From CALJIC01 sp039805565 (lineage in GTDB: Bacteria; Chloroflexota; Chloroflexia; Chloroflexales; Roseiflexaceae): 13,506 nucleotides of DNA. The translations under genes and the position numbers were made by a program. The stretch spans positions 1-13,506 of the forward strand of contig JBDLTZ010000163.1 in NCBI GenBank assembly GCA_039805565.1. The letters are read 5' to 3'. Every line of letters starts with the position of its first letter. The stretch's first letter is position 1. Below the pieces are notes generated by a model. It saw nothing but the letters and a program-made list of their open reading frames with translations, searched no databases and was not told the DNA's origin. Of this stretch, positions 5,752 through 12,524 are shown piece by piece.

Positions 5752-6789
5752 CTACCGCACGAGCGTGCGCTCCCAGGCGTCGAGCGCGCACAGCACGCGC
5801 TCGCGCACCCGGCCGTCGCCCCCGACGAGGAGCTCGGCGAGCAGCGGCGCCGCCGTCGCGCCGTCGCGGAGCAGCCGGTAGTCGCCCCACAGCGCCCCGT
5901 GGGCCGGGTGCTCGGCCCCGCGCGGGGTTGAGACGACCCCCCACGTCTCCGGCCACGCGTCGGCCCACTCGGCCGCGATCTGCGCCGCCCGCCGTGGCGT
6001 GGGGGCCAGGAACACGGTCCGGATCGGGCCGCCGAACAGCTCGGTGTAGCGCCCGGACGCCGTCAGGTCCCGGGTCACGATCGCCTTGTCGAGCAACTGG
6101 CTCAGCGGCTCCGTTGCCATGTCTACTTCCAACCCTAGTTTGACCTCGTGAGTGTCGGGCGGGCAGGGCGCGCCGTCGAACCACGGGATCTGGCCGTCGA
6201 CGGCGCGCGGGCGTGACGGGCAGACGCGCAGGATGACGAGCGCGTCGAGCCGCTGCGTGCTGTGGGTCGTGAACTCCACCTGCGCGAACACGCTCTGCAC
6301 GAGCGGGCTCGCGCGCGCGGCCATCAGGATCGACGCGCACCACCACGAGACCTGGAGGTCGTGGGTGAGCGTCAGCGTCGGGACGCGCCGCCCGCGCGGA
6401 TCGCGGGTCTTGAGCGTCTCCAGGCTCCGCACGTCCGGCTCCAGCCCCAGGGCGTCCAGGACCGACTTGCCCTCGGGCGTCAGGCCGTAGACGAGCGGGT
6501 ACTTCATGGGCGGCTGGACACGGCCCGCGGCCTGCGGGAGCGTGCCGTACCGCACCGTCGTGCGCCAGATCAGGCCGTCGTCGCGCATCGCCTCCAGGTC
6601 GCGCTGCATGGAGCGGCGCGTGACGTTGGCGTAGAGCATCTCGTAGATCTGCGAGGAGAACATCACCTCCAGCCGGCCGAGCAGCCGGAGGAGCTGCGCG
6701 CGGCGCCGCGAGATCGCCGGCATCGCGGGCGGGCGCGGCAGCCCGAACGCGCCGGTAGGGAGAGACGTGGTCATCAGCACCTCGCTCAC
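5752..6789 (-). CDS. Replication-relaxation (Replic_Relax) family protein
   Basis: 345 aa from the GTG at 6789, which overlaps the upstream TGA as GTGA. An ATG 15 bases further in, with AGGT before it, is an equally possible start (340 aa). Residues about 28-80 form a winged helix ('RRAQLLRLLGRLEVMFSSQI', 'SMQRDLEAMRDDGLI'). 'YGLTPEGKSVL' and 'THDLQV' follow. The C-terminal part has 'QRLDALVIL' and 'LEVDMATEPLSQLLDK', the acidic pattern typical of the Replic_Relax domain, whose core resembles a PD-(D/E)xK nuclease fold. Such proteins occur on plasmids and conjugative elements of high-GC bacteria and are associated with their replication or transfer. Translational coupling to the TraG-like ATPase supports a joint role. 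Confidence 0.8.
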   Translation of the reverse strand: MSEVLMTTSLPTGAFGLPRPPAMPAISRRRAQLLRLLGRLEVMFSSQIYEMLYANVTRRSMQRDLEAMRDDGLIWRTTVRYGTLPQAAGRVQPPMKYPLVYGLTPEGKSVLDALGLEPDVRSLETLKTRDPRGRRVPTLTLTHDLQVSWWCASILMAARASPLVQSVFAQVEFTTHSTQRLDALVILRVCPSRPRAVDGQIPWFDGAPCPPDTHEVKLGLEVDMATEPLSQLLDKAIVTRDLTASGRYTELFGGPIRTVFLAPTPRRAAQIAAEWADAWPETWGVVSTPRGAEHPAHGALWGDYRLLRDGATAAPLLAELLVGGDGRVRERVLCALDAWERTLVR

Positions 6790-9700
6790 GCGCCGGGTTC
6801 CTCACCCGGCAGATCCTGAAACCCATCCTGCGCGGCCGCCTCCCGCCGCCGGCCGCGCGCGTCGTAGATCGCCTCGCGGCTCCGGGCGGCGTCGATGACC
6901 GGCGGGGGCGGCGGGGTGGCGGGGGCGAGCCCGGGGATGACCGCCGTGCTGGCCGGCCGTGGCCCGGCGGGTGCGGTTCCTCGGGGGGCGACGGCAGCCG
7001 GCTGCTCGCCCGGGGCGATCGCCCAGCGCTGGCGCTGGTACAGCGCGGCCGCGAGCACGCGTGGGCAGGCGGCGCGCAGCCGCGAGAGCCAGCGCTGACG
7101 GGCCATCCGCTCGGGGACGCAGCCGGGGTTCTGGATGATGAACGCCCGCTGGTGCGCCCGGATGGCGTCCCATCGCGCGAGCAGCGCCTGCCACTCGGCG
7201 TCCGGCAGCCGCGCCAGGCGCGCCGACTCCGCGCGGACGTCCGCGCTCGGGCCGTAGACGAGCTGCGCGATCTCCTGGTCGGTGAACAGCGGACGCACCC
7301 CGCCGATGGCGCGCCGCTCCGGGGGGAGCACCGTCTGCCAGTTCGGGCCGCGGTAGGGCGGGATGCCGGTGTCGACGTCGCGCGGGGCCGGCCAGCCCGG
7401 GGGGGAGATCGAGCAGATCTCGGGTGTGCCCGACGGCCCGACCAGGACGGCGTACTGGTGCGCGGTCGCGTCCTGCCCGGCGACGTCGGCGGGGGTGAGG
7501 TCGGTCGTGGGGTAGAGGCGCGCGTAGGCCGAGGCGTCCGGCTCACCCGTGCGCAGGATGAGACGCGAGCTCGCGTTCTGGAGCATCTCGTCGCGCAGGT
7601 CGCCGAGCTGCGTGAGCGACTGGTGGGCGTAGACCCCGCCGATCCCCAGGCCGCGCAGCAGCGTCACGGCGTCGCGCACATCCTCCGAGTCCCCGTCGCC
7701 CAGGAACACCTGCAGCTCGTCGATCAGAAGCGGCACAGTCGGGCGGGTGACGTCGGTGCCGGGGCGGCGAAACGCGGCGCGCACGATGCCCTGGAAGACG
7801 AGCATCGCGATGAAGGGCGCGAGCTCGCCGAGCGTGTTGTGTGGCAGGGGGAAGAGCAGGATGTCGCCGTCCTCCATGGCCTGCCCGATGTCGAACGTCG
7901 GGGCCGGCAGCGTGAGGATGTAGCGCGTCAGCTCGTCGACCAGGAGGTTGTCGAGGCGACGCAAGAGCGCGTCGCGGCTCAGCTTCTGCTGCTCGCCAGT
8001 CCTCGGGAAGGTCACCTCCCAGAAGTTCCTGACCTCGATGTTCGTGCACCGTGGGAGCAGGTGCGCGCGGTAGGCGTCGTCCTGCAACGCCTGTTTGAGG
8101 TTCGCCACTGTGGGGTGGTCCTCGCCGTCCAGCACCAGCATGGTGGCCATCTGCGCGTACTGCTGCATGCCCACCGACTTGCCCCACGCCTCGGGGTCGA
8201 GGCGGCTGAACACGCTGAGCACCATCCCAAGCGCCTGGGTCGAGCCGCCGGCCTGGGCGAGGTCGATGCCGGCGAGCGGGTTGAGGCCGATCGGCCACTC
8301 GGCGTCGAGCAGGTCGAGCAGGATGAGCCGGGGCTCGTCGGCGAGCGGCACAAGCTGGCGGGCGGTGGCGACCAGGCTGGCGTTCTGGTCGTCGCCCTTC
8401 CCGTCCAGGACGAGCAGCCCGTTGGGGATCAGCTGGTCGACCATGTTCGCGAGCGCGCGCGTCTTGCCGGCCCCCATGCCGGCGGTCAGGTGGAGCACCT
8501 GGCGCAGGCCCCGGAGCGGGATGCCGACCGGGGCGAGGGCGCCGTCGGCGCGGCGGGCGTGCCCGAGGGCGAGGTGGTCGGTCGCGCCGTCGGGGATGAA
8601 CATGGACGGCTGCGCGGGGAGGCGCCGGGCCGGCAGCCAGTCGAGCAGGAGCCGGAGCGCGGGCGACGGCAGGTGCCAGAGGCCGCTCGCCTCGGCGGCG
8701 CTCAGGACCGCCGGGCCGCGCCAGAGCGGCAGCGGAGTGAGGATGGCCGGCGGCGGGGCGAGGCGCGGGGCGCGGGCGCGGACGGCGGCAAGGCCGCCCC
8801 CGGCGAGAGCACGGGCGCCAAGCGCCGCGAGGGCGGCGGCGGCAAGCGGCAGGGCCGCGTCCCAGGGGAGCGCGCCAGCGGCAGCGAGGGTGAGGGGGAG
8901 TGCAAGGGCGGCCCACAGCCACGCCCGCCCCCGGCACGGGGTGAGGTCATCTGCGGGCACAACAGTGCGCCGCGGCGTTCCCGCAGGAGCGAAGCCCTGC
9001 GCGTCGCTCCCCGCGCGGGCACGGTACTGGCCGAGGGACGCGCAGACCTCGCGGACGGCGGCGTGGGCCGCGCGCTCGGACGCCGGGTTCGGCGCCACGG
9101 CGACCACCCGAATGCTCACGTCAAAGGCAGCGTCGGCGAGCTTGGCGTCAAGCGCGGCGACCTCAGGCGAGACAAAGTGGGCCTGCTTTCGGCGCAGGTC
9201 GACCATCCGCCGGCGAGCAAGCACCCGCCAGGGGGCGTGGATCGAATCGTGGCGCGGGCGTACGGCGATCTGGATCTCGGTGCAGGCCACGCCGGGGGGC
9301 GGGCGGAGCGCGGCGGCTAAGCTGCCGAGGAGGTCCGCCCCCGCCGCATCGGGCGTCCGGAGTGGGAAGTGGGCCTGGCGCGCGAGTACCAGGTCCTGCC
9401 AGACGACGACGGTGCCCGGGCGGAGTGCTGCTGCCAGCGGGTCGGGGGCGGCGTCGACGGCGACCTCCGGGTCCTGACCGAGCAGGACCTTCTCCAGGGA
9501 GCGCGTGGCCGAGGCCTGGAGCGCGGTGCCCACATCGCCATCTCCTTGCGCGACGGGCGTGACCCGCACCGGGGCGAGCGGCTGGCGGCCAGTAATAGGG
9601 TGCCCGAGCGGGCGGAGGGTTGCGGCCACGGGTGACATCGCGGGCGCAGGACGCTGGCGGCTGGCAAAGCTCCACCAAGGGGCCGGCCGGGACGAGCCTG

Positions 9701-10292
9701 CGGCGATCGTCGCGCCGAGCGCGGCGGGCTGGTCGGGCCGCCCGTGGAGCGAGAGGGTCAGGCGCGCGGCGGGGTCGGTGGCGGCGTGGAGCGCGCGCCA
9801 CAGGTCGTGCGGCGTGGCGGTGAGCGTGGCTCCGGTCCGGCTCTGGGGGCGCAGCGGACGAATGTGCAGGTAGGTCTGCGCCGGGGCGGCGAGCCGACGG
9901 CGCCCGGCTACGATCCACGTCGCCGCAAGGGCGAGCTCGGCAAGCAGCAGGGCGGACGCGGCGGCGGCGACAAGGGCGATACCCCAGCTAATCGGGGGCG
10001 CGACGATGACGGCGGCGACCTCGGCCGCGAGGTCGCCCAGCAGCGCGAGCAGCCGGCCGGCGAGGTGCGCGCCGAGCGCCTCGGGCGTCAGCGACGCGGC
10101 GGACAGGGCGGGGGCGTCCGCGTGCTCTGCGAGCCAGGCCCGCAGGGCGTCCGCGGTCGCGGTGAGCGCGAGACAGGCGAGAGCGATGAGGCGCAGGGCG
10201 ATCTGTGGCAGGTCGGGTCGCTCGGGCCGCTGCTCGGCGAGCGGCGGGGGCGCGCCTCCTGCCTGGAGGCCGGGGTGGGACGATGGTGCCAT
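6786..10292 (-). CDS. TraG/VirD4/HerA-type membrane ATPase (DNA-transfer coupling protein-like)
   Basis: 1168 aa from the ATG at 10292, which has GAGGAGA about eight bases upstream. The frame extends further upstream, but that stretch reads as Pro/Arg-rich non-coding translation. Hydrophobic segments lie at about residues 98-130 and 455-499, placing the N-terminal half in the membrane. The ATPase core has Walker A GMGAGKT (605-611), 'LLVLDGKGD' soon after, Walker B 'VPLLIDELQVFLG' (853-865) and a Q-containing sensor segment 'GVYAHQSLTQLGD' (886-898). The layout matches type IV secretion coupling proteins and HerA/FtsK-like translocases, which pump DNA using ATP. The roughly 450-residue N-terminal half is unusually long for VirD4. 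It is followed by the overlapping Replic_Relax gene. The tail is Pro/Ala-rich, of low complexity. Confidence 0.88.
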   Translation of the reverse strand: MAPSSHPGLQAGGAPPPLAEQRPERPDLPQIALRLIALACLALTATADALRAWLAEHADAPALSAASLTPEALGAHLAGRLLALLGDLAAEVAAVIVAPPISWGIALVAAAASALLLAELALAATWIVAGRRRLAAPAQTYLHIRPLRPQSRTGATLTATPHDLWRALHAATDPAARLTLSLHGRPDQPAALGATIAAGSSRPAPWWSFASRQRPAPAMSPVAATLRPLGHPITGRQPLAPVRVTPVAQGDGDVGTALQASATRSLEKVLLGQDPEVAVDAAPDPLAAALRPGTVVVWQDLVLARQAHFPLRTPDAAGADLLGSLAAALRPPPGVACTEIQIAVRPRHDSIHAPWRVLARRRMVDLRRKQAHFVSPEVAALDAKLADAAFDVSIRVVAVAPNPASERAAHAAVREVCASLGQYRARAGSDAQGFAPAGTPRRTVVPADDLTPCRGRAWLWAALALPLTLAAAGALPWDAALPLAAAALAALGARALAGGGLAAVRARAPRLAPPPAILTPLPLWRGPAVLSAAEASGLWHLPSPALRLLLDWLPARRLPAQPSMFIPDGATDHLALGHARRADGALAPVGIPLRGLRQVLHLTAGMGAGKTRALANMVDQLIPNGLLVLDGKGDDQNASLVATARQLVPLADEPRLILLDLLDAEWPIGLNPLAGIDLAQAGGSTQALGMVLSVFSRLDPEAWGKSVGMQQYAQMATMLVLDGEDHPTVANLKQALQDDAYRAHLLPRCTNIEVRNFWEVTFPRTGEQQKLSRDALLRRLDNLLVDELTRYILTLPAPTFDIGQAMEDGDILLFPLPHNTLGELAPFIAMLVFQGIVRAAFRRPGTDVTRPTVPLLIDELQVFLGDGDSEDVRDAVTLLRGLGIGGVYAHQSLTQLGDLRDEMLQNASSRLILRTGEPDASAYARLYPTTDLTPADVAGQDATAHQYAVLVGPSGTPEICSISPPGWPAPRDVDTGIPPYRGPNWQTVLPPERRAIGGVRPLFTDQEIAQLVYGPSADVRAESARLARLPDAEWQALLARWDAIRAHQRAFIIQNPGCVPERMARQRWLSRLRAACPRVLAAALYQRQRWAIAPGEQPAAVAPRGTAPAGPRPASTAVIPGLAPATPPPPPVIDAARSREAIYDARGRRREAAAQDGFQDLPGEEPGA

Positions 10293-10298
10293 GGGTGG

Positions 10299-10348
10299 TC
10301 TCCTCGGGCGTCGGATCGGCGGTCGTTTCGGGTGCCGATGCGCCGAGG
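10299..10348 (-). promoter_or_regulatory. Possible stem-loop covering the ribosome binding site of the ATPase gene
   Basis: On the - strand mRNA, CCTCGG-CG-C-ATCGGC pairs with GCCGAT...CG-C-CCGAGG (about 14 pairs with a small internal loop and a 13-base terminal loop). The closing CCGAGG includes GAGG of the GAGGAGA Shine-Dalgarno site eight bases before the ATG. This arrangement would reduce translation until unfolded. GC-rich DNA makes chance pairing easier, so this is tentative. Confidence 0.35.
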
Positions 10349-10470
10349 ATAGCGGCGGGATCGGGGGCTGGGAAGCCTGAGAAATAGGCGAAAAGGGGGT
10401 GAGGAAATTGGCGATGGGCGAACACCGGGCGCGCCTGAGCCGTGGTGGGGCGATCGTGGGGCCGCAGGGA

Positions 10471-10582
10471 CGGCAGACGCCCCCGTTACGCGGGGAGGAG
10501 TGCGGGCTCACGCGGGGCGGAGGAGGTGAGATGGGGGATGGACGGCGTCAGCAGAGCTGCTCGGTGCCGGCAGACGCCCCCG
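10471..10582. repeat. Pair of 15-base direct repeats
   Basis: CGGCAGACGCCCCCG occurs at 10471-10485 and again at 10568-10582, 97 bases apart, in non-coding DNA upstream of the ATPase gene. Possible regulator or transfer-origin sites; function unknown. Confidence 0.45.
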
Positions 10583-10650
10583 CGGGCATGGCCGTATCTC
10601 CCGGGCGCGCAGAGTGTCGGGGAGGTACGGCGGGGACGATGGGAGGCGGT

Positions 10651-11421
10651 CTATGGCTCAAGGAGGCCTAATGCGATCAGGCGTTCTCGCTTACGCGCGC
10701 GCAGGTGGCGCACGGCGGAACGAAGGTGGCAATCCCGTGCGCGACTTATCTCCTCAGCGACCTGCTTGATCGGCTCACCAGCCAGGAGGCGGTCGACCCC
10801 AACGTCGTAGATCGGGTCGGCGGGGCGCCCTCGCCCTGAGGCGGCAGTTGGGATGGGGAGCGTCTCGGGCGATGGGATGGTGGATGCCGGCTGCGGCACG
10901 ACGTCTGTGCCACACGTCTCGGGAGGCGGTAGGGACGCGCCGGGGGTGGCCACCAGAGCGGCGGCATTTCGCACGTCCGGAAGTGGCGTGAGGGCTCGTA
11001 CTGCTGCCGCCCCGTCGTACGGCACCGGCGGCTCCAACTGCGGATGTGGCGCAGGCATCGTGCAGGGGCGCGGGGGCGCGTTCCCACTTCCGCGCTGCCC
11101 CAGGTGCTGTGGCAGGGCCACGAAGTGGAGCGCGTCAAGGAGGTGCAACACGCCGCTCATGGGCGAGGCATCCGCGCGCGGTGGCACGTGCCAGTCGGGC
11201 GATAGACCCCCCGCCGTGCCAGCAAGCGGTTCGGGCGCGGCGGTGAGCAGCTCCAGGCGGTCGATGCCTGCGCCGAGCCGCATCATCTGTTGGGTGATCA
11301 GCGCCAGGCTCATCGCGGGGATGACCCAGCTCGTGACATCGTTGGCCGGGAGCGTGGGTGAAAGCGTTATGAGGCTCATGACGCTCACCGCAACGCCGAA
11401 CAGCAACGCAAGTGATTTCAT
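10651..11421 (-). CDS. Two-pass membrane protein with HTH-like C-terminus
   Basis: 256 aa from the ATG at 11421. The frame is open another 165 bases upstream, but that part is not protein-like and the hydrophobic start fits a true N-terminus. The Shine-Dalgarno site is weak (GGGAGA about 12 bases away). Two membrane segments lie at about residues 2-20 and 29-46. A long Pro/Ala-rich, low-complexity linker (about 60-205) follows. The tail (about 208-256) is basic and helical, with a helix-turn-helix look ('LLAGEPIKQVAEEISRARD', then 'LRARKRERL'). I do not recognise the family. It is the first gene of the - strand transfer module, so it could tether element DNA or a transfer complex to the membrane (inference). 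Confidence 0.65.
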   Translation of the reverse strand: MKSLALLFGVAVSVMSLITLSPTLPANDVTSWVIPAMSLALITQQMMRLGAGIDRLELLTAAPEPLAGTAGGLSPDWHVPPRADASPMSGVLHLLDALHFVALPQHLGQRGSGNAPPRPCTMPAPHPQLEPPVPYDGAAAVRALTPLPDVRNAAALVATPGASLPPPETCGTDVVPQPASTIPSPETLPIPTAASGRGRPADPIYDVGVDRLLAGEPIKQVAEEISRARDCHLRSAVRHLRARKRERLIALGLLEP

Positions 11422-11500
11422 GGTGGCCTGTCTCTCCCTGGATAGCCTCTCGCACCACGATCCTACGGGCCGACGGAACCATTGTGTAACCAGATCGATT

Positions 11501-11543
11501 GCGGCGCACCGCTGCACGGCAATGGTGCACCGCGATGCGCCGC
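11501..11543. repeat. Nested inverted repeat
   Basis: GCGGCGCA (11501-11508) and TGCGCCGC (11536-11543) are perfect eight-base arms. Inside them TGCAC (11513-11517) pairs with GTGCA (11525-11529). The result is a two-tier stem-loop 80 bases upstream of the membrane-HTH gene (- strand). It could be a leader structure or a recombination site. Confidence 0.4.
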
Positions 11544-11735
11544 CACACGCTCCCGCTGTGTCCACAATCTTGTGGGTTTTCTGCATCTCCCGTGCGCGGC
11601 CAGGGCAGGTTCACCCACGGCGGCAGGCCCAACAGTGGCCAGGGGACATCCACCACACGCTCCCTCCGGCGCCACGCACGACGCCTTCTCTGCTGTGGCC
11701 GGCACATGGTAGCCGCCGGTCCGGGCGAAAAGCCT

Positions 11736-11756
11736 TTGGGGCCTCCCTCTCCCCAA
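11736..11756 (-). terminator. Terminator-like hairpin after the HerA remnant
   Basis: On the - strand, TTGGGG and CCCCAA (arms 11751-11756 and 11736-11741) enclose a nine-base loop and are followed by AGGCTTTT. It lies about 50 bases past the stop of the HerA remnant, as expected for the terminator of the former gene. The stem is short and the T-run is brief. Confidence 0.4.
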
Positions 11757-11807
11757 GTTGCTGAACGGGTGGCTGCTGTAATGCCTGCCATTGCTTGGGG
11801 TATCGGA

Positions 11808-12014
11808 TTACTCAACCATTCTGAGCTTGCAGGGTGTTGGATTGATATTGACGAGCAGCGGGCGCGCAAAGCTGCTCATCGCGACAAGAGCCTGACCCGG
11901 TGTCAGACCCGGCAATCGCTGCCACAGGGAATCATCGACGACGCCGAGCGAGCGCTTCAGGCGGCTAATGACGTTGGCATCAGCGATCTTGTGCAGGATG
12001 AAGTTATTGATCAA
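11808..12014 (-). pseudogene. C-terminal remnant of a HerA/DUF87-type ATPase
   Basis: About 69 codons on the - strand read 'INNFILHKIADANVISRLKR', '...DDSLWQRLPGLTPGQALV' and '...RPLLVNINPTPCKLRMVE', ending at a TAA. This is the C-terminal end of DUF87/HerA-like translocating ATPases, the part after the Walker B motif where '(C)NxFI.HRI...D...' and 'LPGLxPGQALV' are conserved. The Walker A and B regions are absent. Immediately upstream the same frame has a TGA, and the other frames there show no HerA motifs. The gene is therefore 5'-truncated, not merely frameshifted. A TTG at 12014 could start translation, but a functional product is unlikely. Confidence 0.7.
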
Positions 12015-12168
12015 CCCTCAGCATCGGATCTGCACCTACCCCAGCCCGGCGCAGCGCCTGCCTTACGAGGTCGTTATAAATCCACGTTGCAAACTCCTCG
12101 AAGGCAGAAAGATCGATGGGATCGAGCATGCGCTCGTGGAACCATATTTCTTGGTCGGCTACATTCAT
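12004..12168 (-). CDS. Possible small protein (54 aa) overlapping the HerA remnant
   Basis: The frame from the ATG at 12168 to the TAA at 12004-12006 encodes 54 aa (starts MNVADQEIWFHERMLDP, helical, mixed charge). AGGAGG lies ten bases before the ATG on this strand, which argues for real translation. The frame is open another 19 codons or more upstream, so this could instead be the end of a decayed larger gene. It overlaps the TTG-start end of the HerA remnant by 11 bases. I do not recognise the family. Confidence 0.35.
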   Translation of the reverse strand: MNVADQEIWFHERMLDPIDLSAFEEFATWIYNDLVRQALRRAGVGADPMLRVDQ

Positions 12169-12524
12169 TCGTTGATGGCCTCCTGAGCACTTTCTACATA
12201 GAGTACGACTCGTGGCAAGCCGCATCTCACACGTTACGGCGAGCGCATCATAATCCTCGGTGGTATTCGATGACGGCGTACTGGTAGCAGTACAAGAGTG
12301 TATCGTCCCAACAATCTGATACCCTGCTGCTGTTCATAGATGACCGGCTATAGAGCACGGACTGTTACGCCAGTAGGCCGTCGCACTCATGCTCACCGTG
12401 GCGCTGAGAGCGTGGTGGACAAATAGCAATTATGTGCTACCTTGGGTCGTAGCAGTTGACGACCGACATGGGGTATGGTAAGGTCGTCTAACTTACATTA
12501 GTTGATCTTTATTGTGGGGTCCCG
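12169..12524. other. AT-richer intergenic region upstream of the integrase
   Basis: No convincing gene on either strand. - strand fragments near 12230-12330 read like protein only if a frameshift is assumed (for example a 28-codon frame ending '...EYHRGL'), suggesting decayed coding DNA. The right end carries the integrase's putative promoter and operator sites. Confidence 0.4.
12445..12488. promoter_or_regulatory. GGTCGT/ACGACC half-sites in the integrase upstream region
   Basis: GGTCGT (12445-12450), ACGACC (12459-12464) and GGTCGT (12482-12487) lie within 44 bases. The last two extend to a perfect seven-base inverted repeat GACGACC / GGTCGTC (12458-12464 and 12482-12488). A TTGACG (12456-12461) in the same place could serve as -35, with a poor -10 17 bases on. 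The pattern fits an operator controlling the recombinase, or integrase arm-binding sites. Confidence 0.4.

Larger units (their letters stand above)
10293..10650. other. 358-base gap between the membrane-HTH gene and the ATPase gene
   Basis: I see no convincing gene; open frames here are GC artefacts. Contents: the stem-loop and Shine-Dalgarno site of the ATPase gene (10299-10348), a locally AT-richer patch at about 10375-10400 that could hold a - strand promoter, and a 15-base direct repeat (10471-10485 and 10568-10582). Confidence 0.5.
11422..11807. other. Intergenic region with structured repeats
   Basis: No convincing gene in 386 bases. It contains a nested inverted repeat (11501-11543), a near-perfect palindrome CCACAA-TC-TTGTGG (11562-11575) that could be an operator for the gene starting at 11421, and a terminator-like hairpin (11736-11756). 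The region looks like relict DNA left of the HerA remnant. Confidence 0.45.

Noticed and set aside
5471..7546. Upstream extension of the Zn-ribbon gene frame to 910 residues
   Set aside because: The extension overlaps the Replic_Relax and ATPase genes in another frame and is low-complexity. The ATG at 5470 has a strong ribosome site.
7152..9477. Very long open frames on the + strand opposite the TraG-like gene
   Set aside because: They are GC-driven mirror frames: Arg/Gly/Ala-rich, motif-free, and lying over a gene with clear Walker motifs on the - strand.
10304..10319. Near match of the iteron unit (GGGCGTCGGATCGG) upstream of the ATPase gene
   Set aside because: The GGGCGTC core also occurs inside coding sequence, for example at the codons for Leu-Thr-Pro-Glu near 6474 and 10083, so a single copy in such GC-rich DNA is not convincing.
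10399..10671. 90-codon + strand frame in the gap before the ATPase gene
   Set aside because: Gly/Arg-rich artefact of GC-rich DNA with no ribosome site or domain.
11499..12287. 262-codon + strand frame between the membrane-HTH gene and the integrase
   Set aside because: No recognisable motifs, no ribosome site seen, and it lies antisense to the clearly recognisable HerA remnant.
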